From positions 310,001 through 374,000 of the forward strand of contig CAVUAA010000001.1 in NCBI GenBank assembly GCA_963739345.1: 64,000 nt of DNA. Reading direction: 5' to 3'. Position numbers and translations under genes: made by a program. Numbering within the stretch: position 1 is the stretch's first letter; each line of letters starts with the position of its first letter. This stretch comes from CAVUAA01 sp963739345. GTDB lineage: Bacteria; Chlamydiota; Chlamydiia; Chlamydiales; JAFEGQ01. The notes beneath the pieces are model-generated. The model searched no databases, had not been told where the DNA came from, and saw only the letters and a list, made by a program, of their open reading frames with translations. Shown piece by piece: positions 1-7,500 of the stretch.

Positions 1-80
1 AGCTCCACAGATGAGTAGTTGAATGCAGAATAATCGCAATAGCTTTATCATGGAGCTCATTCTACCGGTTGGAGGGTTTT

Positions 81-884
81 TTGGGTATTCTCGCTCTTGA
101 TATTGACGGAACTGTGACGGGAGCGTTGCACGCGATGCCGGCGGAGGTGGAGCGCTACCTCGCCGATCAGGTGAAAGAGGGGTGGGAGGTGGTCTTCATC
201 ACTGGACGTACCTTTGACTACGGGTATGAGGTGCTTAGAGAGTGCACTTTTCCCTACTACTATGCGTCGTTCAATGGGGCGCAGCTGATGCGGATGCCGG
301 AGCGGGAGGTGGTGCGGCGGCATGAGGCGGATGGGGCGCTGGTCCCTCTCATCGTGAAGGCGTGCGGGGCGGAGGGGGCCGATCCGCAGCTGCATGGGGT
401 GGAAGGGGCGGCGTGGCGGCCGCACAAGCTGATCGAAGCGGATCGTCTCTACTTAGAGGAACGATTGGCCCGCTCGGGTGAGACGTGGGCGGTGGTGGAA
501 GAGTTTGCGCATGAGCCGTTTCTCTACGCGAAGGTGTTTGCGCCAAGAGAGGCGCTGGAGCGGATTGCGGGACGGTTGAAGGGGGCGGCGGTGGTGTGTA
601 GCGTGATTCAAGATCCGCTCCGGCCGTTGCAGGCGGTGATGTTGATCACGACGAAGGGGGCGACGAAGGGGGCGGCGTTGCGCGATGTGCGGAAGCTAGT
701 TGGCGGGGTGGCGATTGCAGCGGGGGATGACTTCAACGATGTTTCGATGTTGGAGGAGGCGGACGTGAGCATTGCGATGCAGTCGGCGCCGCAGTCGGTG
801 CGCGAGATGGCAGACATTGTGGCGCCCTCATCGGCAGAAAATGGAATCATTGAGGGAATTGAGAAGGCGAAATGGAGACTCTAG
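81..884 (+). CDS. HAD-superfamily (Cof-type) hydrolase
   Basis: Predicted cytoplasmic phosphatase of the haloacid dehalogenase superfamily, about 267 residues. Motif I (DIDGT) lies at the extreme N-terminus with the nucleophile Asp, and the C-terminal GDDFNDVSMLEEA stretch is the Mg-binding motif IV of Cof-type enzymes, so the fold is complete. The frame stays open from a TTG at 69, but GGAGGG at 71-76 is spaced correctly for the TTG at 81, so I prefer 81. The substrate cannot be read from sequence. With fabI and an rlu gene next door it matches the CT103-CT104-CT106 order of Chlamydia as I recall it. The next gene starts inside its 3' end, suggesting co-translation. Confidence 0.85.
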   Translation: MGILALDIDGTVTGALHAMPAEVERYLADQVKEGWEVVFITGRTFDYGYEVLRECTFPYYYASFNGAQLMRMPEREVVRRHEADGALVPLIVKACGAEGADPQLHGVEGAAWRPHKLIEADRLYLEERLARSGETWAVVEEFAHEPFLYAKVFAPREALERIAGRLKGAAVVCSVIQDPLRPLQAVMLITTKGATKGAALRDVRKLVGGVAIAAGDDFNDVSMLEEADVSIAMQSAPQSVREMADIVAPSSAENGIIEGIEKAKWRL

Positions 885-1777
885 TTAAGCGAGCCCTTGC
901 GTGGTGTGAGCAGCATGTCAATCCGTTCACGCAGCTTCTTCATTACAGTCCGCAGGGTAATGCGGCGGTGCCGTTTGTGGAGAACGCCTACTATGCGCTG
1001 GCATTGCTTCGCTGTCATCAGCTGGAGAAGGGGCAGAAGGCGAAATGGTTGCTGGGACGGTTGTTTGCCTATCAGGCGGAGAACGGTGCGTTTCCTTCCT
1101 ACATGCACGACTGGCCTCATGGGCATGTGCGCGATGAGATGCGGGCGCCGCTCGAGGCGATTGCCGAGAGGTATGGGTCAATTGTTGGGCCCCGTCTCAC
1201 CGAGGCGCTTGCGCGGCTAGATGGCGAGCCGCTGCCACCAGTTGATCTTGATGGATCGCACTATCAGGCAGCGACCGGTGCCTATATCCGAGGGACAGTC
1301 CAGGAGGGGTTTGAGCCGCAACTGACGGCGGGCGAATTGCTCATCAATCCGGATGCTAAGCGGCCAGATTCGGCAGCGACGCTGCGCACGCTCCTCTACG
1401 ATTCTCCTGAAGTGGAACTGTTGCAAGAGAGGGTCGCTTATCATGATGGACGGTGGGTGTGGGGGGATGCGGAGCGGATTCACACGGCGCAACTGGTGGA
1501 GAATGAGCTGTTTGTCGATCTGCACGAGTGCGACATTCGGGTGAACGGGGAGCGGGCGACGACGTTCCAGTTGGGCGATGAGGTGACGGTGCGGAGTGGT
1601 GAGGTGACCCTCGCCTTCACATGGAATGTGAAAGGCGAGGGCGACTTCATGGGTCATATCGCACGGGGCAATCGGTCGTCGCAGGTGCTCACAGAGGGCA
1701 CCTACGACCACCTGATTTTTGTCCGCCAGCTGCGGGGAGAGCCAACTACTCCGGAATGTCGGTGGCGCATCCCATGA
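872..1777 (+). CDS. Conserved-looking hypothetical protein (301 aa)
   Basis: I do not recognise this protein. It is soluble-looking, with no signal peptide or membrane segment. The first half is helix-rich with aromatic and His residues; the second half (from about residue 195) looks beta-rich. The layout could suit an alpha/alpha-barrel plus beta-sandwich enzyme, but no catalytic motif is visible. The start ATG lies 13 nt inside the upstream HAD gene, so the two are probably one operon. Its 3' end overlaps the convergent fabI stop by about 30 bp. It lies in the interval that CT105 occupies in Chlamydia but shows no resemblance that I can support. Confidence 0.7.
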   Translation: METLVKRALAWCEQHVNPFTQLLHYSPQGNAAVPFVENAYYALALLRCHQLEKGQKAKWLLGRLFAYQAENGAFPSYMHDWPHGHVRDEMRAPLEAIAERYGSIVGPRLTEALARLDGEPLPPVDLDGSHYQAATGAYIRGTVQEGFEPQLTAGELLINPDAKRPDSAATLRTLLYDSPEVELLQERVAYHDGRWVWGDAERIHTAQLVENELFVDLHECDIRVNGERATTFQLGDEVTVRSGEVTLAFTWNVKGEGDFMGHIARGNRSSQVLTEGTYDHLIFVRQLRGEPTTPECRWRIP

Positions 1778-2627
1778 TGTTCCAGCCGAGATCGACGTAG
1801 AGGGTCTCACCTGTGATGCCGGAAGCGAGGGGTGACGAGAGGAACGCCGCGGCGTTGCCCACTTGCTCTGCCGACAGTTCCTGCTGAAGCGGCGCATTGG
1901 CCTTGTAGAACTTCACCATCTCTTCGATCATTCCGATCGCTCTCGCTGCGCGTGAGGGGAGAGGACCTGCCGAGATCGCATTGAGGCGGATGCCCCACTT
2001 GCGGCCCGCCTCAAAGGCTAGTGTCCGAACGTCGCTCTCGAGCGCAGCCTTGGCCGAGCTCATCCCACCGCCGTAGCCGGGGACGGCGCGGTCTGCTGCG
2101 AGGTATGAGAGGGTGCAGAAGCTGCCACCGGGGTTCATCTTGGGTGCAAAATGCTGCACCAAGCTGACAAATGAGTAGGCCGACGAGGAGAGGGCAGAGA
2201 GATACCCTTTGCGCGAGGTCTCGAGCAGTGGATTCTTCACTTCAGGGCCATTGGCGAGGGAGTGAATGACGATGTCAAATGGGCCGTCAGCGCTGGCAGC
2301 TACTTCTGAGATGGTGTAGCCGTCAATTCCCTTGTACCGCTTGTTTTCGCGGATCTCTTCTGGCACATCTTCTGGTTTGTCGAATGCAGCATCAAGGGGG
2401 TAGATCTCTTCAATCTGCATCAAGCTTCCGTCGGGAAGCTTGCGCGACTCGTCAAACTTGCCCATCTCAAATGCTTTTTTGAAAATGCCGAGCACGGGGG
2501 GCCAGGTGCCTAGGTAGATCTTGGCGCCAGCGGAGGCAAGCGCAATGGCAATGGCCCAGCCAAATCCTTGATCGTCGCCAATGCCTGCAATGAATGCCTT
2601 TTTTCCTTTCAAATCGATGCTTAGCAT
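1746..2627 (-). CDS. fabI: Enoyl-[acyl-carrier-protein] reductase (NADH), plant/chlamydia type
   Basis: Reduces enoyl-ACP to acyl-ACP in the last step of each type II fatty-acid elongation cycle. The N-terminus carries the dinucleotide-binding signature GIGDDQGFGWAIA. An inserted loop of about 40 residues after the first beta-alpha-beta unit (WPPVLGIFKKAF onward), typical of plant and chlamydial enzymes, is present. The active-site Tyr and Lys lie in YGGGMSSAK, and GLNAISAGP-type residues (RLNAISAGPLPSRAA) follow. The 293-residue length is normal. GAGGAA precedes the ATG by 6-7 nt. It is divergent from rlu across 61 bp and homologous to CT104. Confidence 0.95.
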   Translation of the reverse strand: MLSIDLKGKKAFIAGIGDDQGFGWAIAIALASAGAKIYLGTWPPVLGIFKKAFEMGKFDESRKLPDGSLMQIEEIYPLDAAFDKPEDVPEEIRENKRYKGIDGYTISEVAASADGPFDIVIHSLANGPEVKNPLLETSRKGYLSALSSSAYSFVSLVQHFAPKMNPGGSFCTLSYLAADRAVPGYGGGMSSAKAALESDVRTLAFEAGRKWGIRLNAISAGPLPSRAARAIGMIEEMVKFYKANAPLQQELSAEQVGNAAAFLSSPLASGITGETLYVDLGWNIMGCATDIPE

Positions 2628-2673
2628 TTCTCAGTTCCTCGCGTGGTCTGTTGTGGAAGGCAAAACTATAGCG

Positions 2674-2682
2674 TGTTAGACT
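2674..2682 (+). promoter_or_regulatory. Extended -10 promoter of the rlu gene, near-leaderless
   Basis: TGT followed by TAGACT forms an extended -10 element. It ends 6 nt before the ATG at 2689, and no Shine-Dalgarno sequence lies between. The geometry matches other genes in this window (14687, 15847, 26326, 57757, 60114). No good -35 is visible at 17 bp; TTGTGG lies 20 bp upstream. Confidence 0.4.
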
Positions 2683-2688
2683 AGTTCC

Positions 2689-2973
2689 ATGCCAATCGCA
2701 CGTCATCAGGTTAAACGACAAGAAGCCGGACAAAAGTTGCAAGTCTTTCTGCATAAGAGAGTTGAGCTTTCGGTTCGGCGCGTCAAAGCTCTTATTGATC
2801 GGAATCAGTGCCGCGTTAATGGGCGTCTCGAGCGGTTTGGATGCACGGTGGTGCGCGATGGAGACACGATTGAGCTGGTGATTGGGGGCGAGCTCGAGGC
2901 CAAACCCAAGGTGGTTTTTGAAGACGAGCACCTCCTGGTTCTCAACAAGCCGGCCGGCATGCCGGTCGAGTAA
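2689..2973 (+). CDS. Pseudouridine synthase RluA family, N-terminal part (frameshifted)
   Basis: N-terminal piece of an RluA/RluD-family 23S rRNA pseudouridine synthase. It has an S4 RNA-binding domain (KLQVFLHKRVELSVRRVKAL, residues about 16-60) and the start of the catalytic domain (VVFEDEHLLVLNKPAGMPVE). The frame stops at a TAA directly after MPVE, and the catalytic domain resumes at once in the next frame (2882-3529). The two pieces join as MPVE-SKIDEDFLCHRLDRDTSG, so a single-base indel near 2967 breaks one gene. Whether this is an assembly error or true loss is unknown. It is the CT106-type gene of the fabI neighbourhood. Confidence 0.75.
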   Translation: MPIARHQVKRQEAGQKLQVFLHKRVELSVRRVKALIDRNQCRVNGRLERFGCTVVRDGDTIELVIGGELEAKPKVVFEDEHLLVLNKPAGMPVE

Positions 2974-3529
2974 GATTGATGAAGACTTTCTTTGTCACCG
3001 GCTCGATCGGGACACCTCCGGATTGCTCATCATTGCTAAGTCGGAAGAGGTGCAGAAGAAGACGGAGCTCCTGTTTAAGGAGCGTCTTGTGAAGAAGCGC
3101 TACGTCGCCATCGTCGACGGCGTTCCACGCGAGAAGAAGGGGACTGTGGAAAACCGGATTGGATCGGTCGCACATATCGATGGGCAGACGATCTATGGCG
3201 CGAAAAAAGATGGTCAGCGAGCGTCAACCTACTGGCAGGTGATCGACTCTTTTGCCGACGCCGCCTATGTGAGCTGCCATCCAGAGACCGGTCGCACTCA
3301 CCAGATTCGCGTCCACCTCGCCGGCCTTGGCCACCCCGTCTTAGGCGATGGTCAATACAGTCACAGCTCTGGGCGCCGCTTCCGCTGCAAGATGCGGGTT
3401 CCCCATCACATGCTTCACGCTGAGCGGCTCATTCTTCCCCATCCGGTCACCGGGGCCAAGCTGGTCCTCAACTGTCCGCCACCTCTCGGCTTTCGCCAAG
3501 CGCTCAAGGAGCTTAAATGCGGGTCTTGA
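2882..3529 (+). CDS. Pseudouridine synthase RluA family, catalytic part (frameshifted)
   Basis: Catalytic half of the rlu gene that begins at 2689. Meaningful sequence starts at about 2970. HRLDRDTSG contains the catalytic Asp that attacks the uracil ring in this family, and GRTHQIRVHLAGLGHPVLGD is the second family signature. The C-terminus is complete and ends inside the next gene: the heptosyltransferase ATG at 3517 overlaps its last codons, so the two are probably co-translated. The residues upstream of about 2970 in this frame are a shadow of the N-terminal piece. With the indel repaired the protein would be about 280 residues, a little short for RluD. Confidence 0.75.
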   Translation: MGASSRPNPRWFLKTSTSWFSTSRPACRSSKIDEDFLCHRLDRDTSGLLIIAKSEEVQKKTELLFKERLVKKRYVAIVDGVPREKKGTVENRIGSVAHIDGQTIYGAKKDGQRASTYWQVIDSFADAAYVSCHPETGRTHQIRVHLAGLGHPVLGDGQYSHSSGRRFRCKMRVPHHMLHAERLILPHPVTGAKLVLNCPPPLGFRQALKELKCGS

Positions 3530-4527
3530 TCGTCAAGAGTTCGGCTCTTGGCGACATCATCCACACCTACCCCGTCGTCTCCTACCTTCGCGATCGGTTT
3601 CCCGACTGCGAGATCGATTGGGTGGTAGAGGAGCCGTTCCAGCAGCTTGTGACGGCCCACCCTCACGTTCGCCGGGCCATCCCAGTGAGCACAAAGAAGT
3701 GGCGCAAGGCCCCTTTTTCGCGCGAGACTTGGGGCGAGTGGCGGGCAATGCGCCGGCAGCTGCGGGCGCACACTTATGATGTTGTGTTCGATCTACAGGG
3801 AAACATGAAATCGGCTCTGTTCACTAAACAGGCGCAAGCGCGTCACAAGGTGGGTTTTGCGAAGCCTTCTGAGTATCTCAACAAGTTTGCTACCAATCGC
3901 CGTTTCACACCCTCCCTCGGCCAAAACATCCGCGACGACTACCTCTCGATCGTGAAGCAGTTTTTCCGCGACGACCGTCCCTATACGGCCCCCGGAATCA
4001 CTTTGCGGAGCGATACGCCGCTTCCCACCCTTCCTCCCTCGCCCATCATGCTTGTCTGTCCAGGCTCAGCGTGGCGCAACAAGCAGCTCACCCCAGAAGC
4101 CCTCCTCGACTTCTGTCGCCGCGTCCACGCCGAGCACCACAACACCTTCGCCTTCATTTGGGGGAGCGAGGAGGAGCAACTCCTCGCTGAGCGGCTCCAC
4201 CGCGCCCTCCCTGACTGCTCCCAGGTGATGCCCAAACTGACCCTCCCTGCCCTCCAAAACCTTATGTCCCGCGCGGACCTCGTCTTCGCCGTCGACTCGC
4301 TCGCCCTCCACCTGTGCGGCACCACCGACACCCCCGCTTTCAGCGTCTTTGGCCCCTCTTCTGCCAAAAAATACGCGCCGGCCAATGCGCAATATGTTCA
4401 GGGCGCTTGCCCCTACGGCCGCACGTTTGAGAAACGCTGTCCGATTCTCCGCAAGTGCTCAACCGGTCTCTGCACCCGCGGCCTCACCGGCGAAACCCTT
4501 TTCGAAGCGTTCCAGAAGTTCTCCTAA
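3517..4527 (+). CDS. ADP-heptose:LPS heptosyltransferase-like (GT9)
   Basis: GT9-family glycosyltransferase of 336 residues, expected on the cytoplasmic face of the inner membrane and adding heptose to lipid A-core. The N-terminus MRVLIVKSSALGDIIHTYP is the family signature, with the catalytic Asp of GD. The C-terminal Rossmann domain shows CPGSAWRNKQLTPE (nucleotide binding), VFAVDSLALHLC and VFGPSSAKKYAP. The ending, with clustered cysteines (CPYGRTFEKRCPILRKCSTGLC), is common in WaaC/WaaF/OpsX-type enzymes. The acceptor position cannot be assigned. It overlaps rlu by 13 nt. Animal-pathogen chlamydiae make heptose-poor LPS, so an intact GT9 gene suggests a more elaborate core. Confidence 0.85.
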   Translation: MRVLIVKSSALGDIIHTYPVVSYLRDRFPDCEIDWVVEEPFQQLVTAHPHVRRAIPVSTKKWRKAPFSRETWGEWRAMRRQLRAHTYDVVFDLQGNMKSALFTKQAQARHKVGFAKPSEYLNKFATNRRFTPSLGQNIRDDYLSIVKQFFRDDRPYTAPGITLRSDTPLPTLPPSPIMLVCPGSAWRNKQLTPEALLDFCRRVHAEHHNTFAFIWGSEEEQLLAERLHRALPDCSQVMPKLTLPALQNLMSRADLVFAVDSLALHLCGTTDTPAFSVFGPSSAKKYAPANAQYVQGACPYGRTFEKRCPILRKCSTGLCTRGLTGETLFEAFQKFS

Positions 4528-4545
4528 TCCAGGGAGGTGATAGTA

Positions 4546-5379
4546 ATGGAAGAGATGCGTTTAATTGTGCTAGCGGCCGGTGTGGATCCGCATGCACTGC
4601 TAAAATCGGAGCGGACGCTATTGACCTGTGCCGATGGTGAGTTCACCATCGCCAAGGCAGTTCTATTAGGCATCAAGTGGTTCAACAACTACACACGCAA
4701 AGGGCTGAAGAAGGGGGATGCTGATGTCGAGCTTCTCGATTTTAAGGTCGAGGTGGTGGAGGATTGGGCATTGCTCCGTTGCGGAATTGCCCCTAAGAAT
4801 TCAGTGACCCGTGCGCACTACAAGGCGCTGAAACGGCTGGCCGATTATGTCGGTGATGGGGAAGTGATGATTGCGCTCTGCTGGAGCCGGCAGCTACACA
4901 AGGCGCTCCTTTGTGAGGTGGATGCAGCGGGCATCGAGCGGCGGCTGAGGCGTTTGGAGAACAAAGGTAAAGCGTACCAACCGCTCGTTGCTAGCATTCT
5001 CGATAGCGACAGGGCGGACTATCACAAAGCTATTGTGAGGCGGATTGGCGAGGTGAATGAGGGGTGGGAGGGGAACCTACTTGAGTCGGCCAAGTTGGGG
5101 ATCACTGCGGCCTGCTACGAGTGGGCCCGCAAGAAGATTGAGGAGAAGGGGGATCGTAAGCAGGCGCTTGCCTTCCTGGAAAAAGCTGTGAAGCGGGGCT
5201 ACCCAGGGGCTAAGGCACTTAAGACGCATACAGTGCAGCGAGGGCTTGAGCGGGAGGTGGCACTTGAGAAGTTGGCGACGAGTGGCTGTCCTTATGCCCA
5301 ATTTCTATCTCGGCCGCTACAAGATCGCAGCGGACGGGGGGGTGATCGAGGCGTGCTATACGTACGCTTTGGAGTGTGA
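4546..5379 (+). CDS. SEL1/TPR-like repeat protein, N-terminal part (frameshifted)
   Basis: First part of a helical repeat protein. It has charged N-terminal residues, then from about residue 120 repeated short helices of SEL1/TPR character (AACYEWARKKIEEKGDRKQALAFLEKAVKRGYPGAKAL). The reading frame is open from a GTG at 4537, but GGAGG at 4533-4537 is better spaced for the ATG at 4546. The sense sequence leaves this frame at a T3 run (5302-5304): ...GCPYAQF continues as YLGRYKIAADGG in the +1 frame. Removing one T restores a single protein of about 630 residues. It is not recognisable as a named gene. SEL1 proteins mediate protein contacts and are common in host-associated bacteria. Confidence 0.65.
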   Translation: MEEMRLIVLAAGVDPHALLKSERTLLTCADGEFTIAKAVLLGIKWFNNYTRKGLKKGDADVELLDFKVEVVEDWALLRCGIAPKNSVTRAHYKALKRLADYVGDGEVMIALCWSRQLHKALLCEVDAAGIERRLRRLENKGKAYQPLVASILDSDRADYHKAIVRRIGEVNEGWEGNLLESAKLGITAACYEWARKKIEEKGDRKQALAFLEKAVKRGYPGAKALKTHTVQRGLEREVALEKLATSGCPYAQFLSRPLQDRSGRGGDRGVLYVRFGV

Positions 5380-6439
5380 GGGCGACGAGCGCTTAAAGTA
5401 CCTTCGAAAGGGTGCGAAGGGCGGTCATGGTGATGCCTGTTTTCTGCTCGCAATGGAATGGAAGCAAGATCTGGTGAAGCACCGGGAAGCGATCCAATTG
5501 TTAGAGAAGTGCGATACCATCAGCGACGAAGTGCGGGCTGAAGAACTTTATCAAATATGGAAGAGTCCTAGGAACAATCGGAGAAGTCGAAAGTCGCTTA
5601 CGCTTGCTTCAGACTTTGGTCATCCGCTGGCCAAGGCACACCTAGTCCTCCGGATCTGCTACAGCAAAGAGGTGACTGCGGAGGATCTTGTAGAAGGAGA
5701 GAAGCTGGTCACACAGATTGAGGAGGCGCGGCCGAGGCTGGCTGCTCTTTGCCGCCTCTGTCTTTCAAAATTTCACGATGGCGAGGTGGTGCCACAAGTT
5801 GTCGAGGATAGCGAGGTCGACTGCGAGCTCGGCTATCGCTTTGGGCAGTGGTGCGTTGATAATGACTGGGCTCCGGAAACGGGAGCGGCGTGCCTGGTGA
5901 AGGGGATGAGTGATCCCGATCCTTATTTGGCTTGGCGCTCTCTTTGGTATTTCATCGAGGGCAGCTTCGGTGAAGAAGTTGTCCAACGTTTTGGTGACCA
6001 GGTGATTACTGCTGCACGCCTGGTGCTCCATAAGCAGAAGGCTTCATTCCAAATCCGGCTGGCAGATTGGTTGTGGGATAGCGGATTGGAAGGGGGGCGC
6101 GAACTTGCCGTCGAGGTGTGGGAGAAGTTCCGTAAGGAGGATGGGTATGCGTGTTACCGTCTGAGTTTGCTCCGAGATGATCTTGCCCTATTGGTGACTG
6201 CTGCCCTTGACCTCAACAGCGTCGATGCTGTTCTCGACCTATGCCAGAGGCGAATTGATGGGAATAAGCTAGTTGAGGACGCTACACTTTACCAATGCTT
6301 GTGCGCTTGCTCATATGGGGAGATGAGCCTGGAGCACAAACAGAGAGTTGCCCAACATGTAGCGACGTGCCGTCTCAACGGCATTGGCGTCGCTAAGTCA
6401 AAACACTCACTCCGCGGCAATAGGTGCATCATCTGCTAG
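5246..6439 (+). CDS. SEL1/TPR-like repeat protein, C-terminal part (frameshifted)
   Basis: Continuation of the protein that starts at 4546; meaningful sequence begins at about 5305. It contains SEL1-like units such as ERLKYLRKGAKGGHGDACF and GYRFGQWCVDNDWAPETGAAC, spaced roughly every 36-40 residues, with Gly/Ala-Cys-Tyr positions typical of the family. There is no signal peptide or membrane segment. The gene ends 20 bp before the first palindrome that brackets the RAYT transposase. The single T-run indel is the only lesion seen in about 1.9 kb, so an assembly error is as likely as pseudogenisation. Confidence 0.65.
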   Translation: MSGRWHLRSWRRVAVLMPNFYLGRYKIAADGGVIEACYTYALECEGDERLKYLRKGAKGGHGDACFLLAMEWKQDLVKHREAIQLLEKCDTISDEVRAEELYQIWKSPRNNRRSRKSLTLASDFGHPLAKAHLVLRICYSKEVTAEDLVEGEKLVTQIEEARPRLAALCRLCLSKFHDGEVVPQVVEDSEVDCELGYRFGQWCVDNDWAPETGAACLVKGMSDPDPYLAWRSLWYFIEGSFGEEVVQRFGDQVITAARLVLHKQKASFQIRLADWLWDSGLEGGRELAVEVWEKFRKEDGYACYRLSLLRDDLALLVTAALDLNSVDAVLDLCQRRIDGNKLVEDATLYQCLCACSYGEMSLEHKQRVAQHVATCRLNGIGVAKSKHSLRGNRCIIC

Positions 6440-6459
6440 CAACCCGCCCGTTTGAACCC

Positions 6460-6504
6460 CGACTTGTCACAATTTGGGGCCTGGCCCCAAATTGTGACAA
6501 GTCG
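6460..6504. repeat. 45-bp perfect palindrome, left partner of the RAYT gene
   Basis: Perfect inverted repeat with 22-bp arms around a single T; outer arm CGACTTGTCACAATTTGG, centre GGCC-T-GGCC. A near-identical copy lies at 7404-7452, so the pair brackets the RAYT transposase. In RNA it would fold into a long stable hairpin. It also lies at the 3' end of the SEL1-like gene, where it could act as a terminator or mRNA-stability element. Confidence 0.9.
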
Positions 6505-6533
6505 AGCCCCTGTGCCAGCTGCTGGGTGGTGAC

Positions 6534-7367
6534 CTAGGTGGATGTTAGTTGTTGGGAGAGTTCAGCGACGACGGCGCGTAGGTCGGCCGAAGTGCGAAGT
6601 TTGGCTTCTATGCGTGATGCTGCTTTGCTGAGTGCCGCTGGCGTTTGGCCGAAATGTGTAGCCAATTCAGTAAGAGTAATGCCACGCACCTTTTTGGCGA
6701 CTACAGCGGCAACTGCGCGAGCTTGAACGGTTGGGTAGTCGCGTGCGGCGCACTTGAGAGTCTCCGGTGCGACCCCCAATCGCTCACTAATGGCGAGGAG
6801 AAGCTCATCGAGTCGCTCGTTCTTTCGGTGAGGTCTTAATTGTTCAAAGCGATCGAGACGCAATATTTCAGAATCGGGCGCACGGGGGCCTAGCTCGATC
6901 TTGGGAGAGAGCCACGGTGTGGTTTCGGTGCCCAAATAGGCACGATAGCTACTCCAAGGGTATTCATGTGGAGTATCGACGATGCCAGCCTTCACGGGGT
7001 TTAGGTGGATATATCGTATCAGAGTTTGGAAGTATTGAGGGGTGTCGACCAGTTCAGCTTGAAACCTTCCTTGAAATAGATGGCCACTGGTTTCGTATTT
7101 GACGTTGAACACCTGTGCATAGCGAAAGAGGATGGCGTGGAGGATAGTGGAGAGGCTCACTTCGCCGATTTGCACTGCAAGATGCACGTGGTTGGTCATG
7201 AGACAATAGGCGATAACTGTGTGATCAAAGCGATTGATGCTGTTGCTGAGCAAGTTGCAGAAGTAGCGATAGTCTGGATCGGACTGAAAAATCGGTTGCT
7301 GGTGGTTCCCGCGACAAATCACGTGATAGGTGGCTCCTGCAACGAAATGTCTAGGCGCTCTGGGCAT
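6534..7367 (-). CDS. REP-associated tyrosine transposase (RAYT, Y1_Tnp / IS200-like)
   Basis: Single-strand nicking enzyme of the RAYT class. The N-terminal half holds the Y1_Tnp domain: ATYHVICRGNHQQPIF, then MTNHVHLAVQ with the metal-binding His-x-His, HLFQGRFQAELVD, and YIHLNPVKAGIVDTP. The catalytic Tyr is presumably in the helix near RFQAELVDTPQYFQTLIRYIH. The C-terminal third (SERLGVAPETL onward) looks like a helical DnaA/HTH-type domain, common in larger RAYTs. The frame extends to a TTG at 7376; the ATG at 7367 (MPRAPRHF) is the family-like start. Palindromes 6460-6504 and 7404-7452 flank the gene, as expected for a REPtron, so they are its probable substrate. Confidence 0.9.
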   Translation of the reverse strand: MPRAPRHFVAGATYHVICRGNHQQPIFQSDPDYRYFCNLLSNSINRFDHTVIAYCLMTNHVHLAVQIGEVSLSTILHAILFRYAQVFNVKYETSGHLFQGRFQAELVDTPQYFQTLIRYIHLNPVKAGIVDTPHEYPWSSYRAYLGTETTPWLSPKIELGPRAPDSEILRLDRFEQLRPHRKNERLDELLLAISERLGVAPETLKCAARDYPTVQARAVAAVVAKKVRGITLTELATHFGQTPAALSKAASRIEAKLRTSADLRAVVAELSQQLTST

Positions 7368-7403
7368 AAGGAGCAAAACTACCGCACAAAGGATTTAATT
7401 GCA

Positions 7404-7452
7404 CCCGACTTGTCACAATTTGGGGCCTGGCCCTAAATTGTGACAAGTCGGG
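7404..7452. repeat. 49-bp palindrome, right partner of the RAYT gene
   Basis: Inverted repeat with 24-bp arms around a central T and one mismatch (GGGG facing CCCT). The arm is the same as at 6460-6504 but two bases longer (CCCGACTTGTCACAATTTGG). It lies between the RAYT start and the mnmA stop. Confidence 0.9.
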
Positions 7453-7500
7453 TATTGCTACTGGCGTTCTGGCGTCCGGTTGGACTGAAGATGTGGCCAG

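Noticed and set aside
6460..7452. Palindrome repeats as a CRISPR array
   Set aside because: Only two copies about 900 bp apart around a transposase gene; no regularly spaced repeats anywhere in the window.
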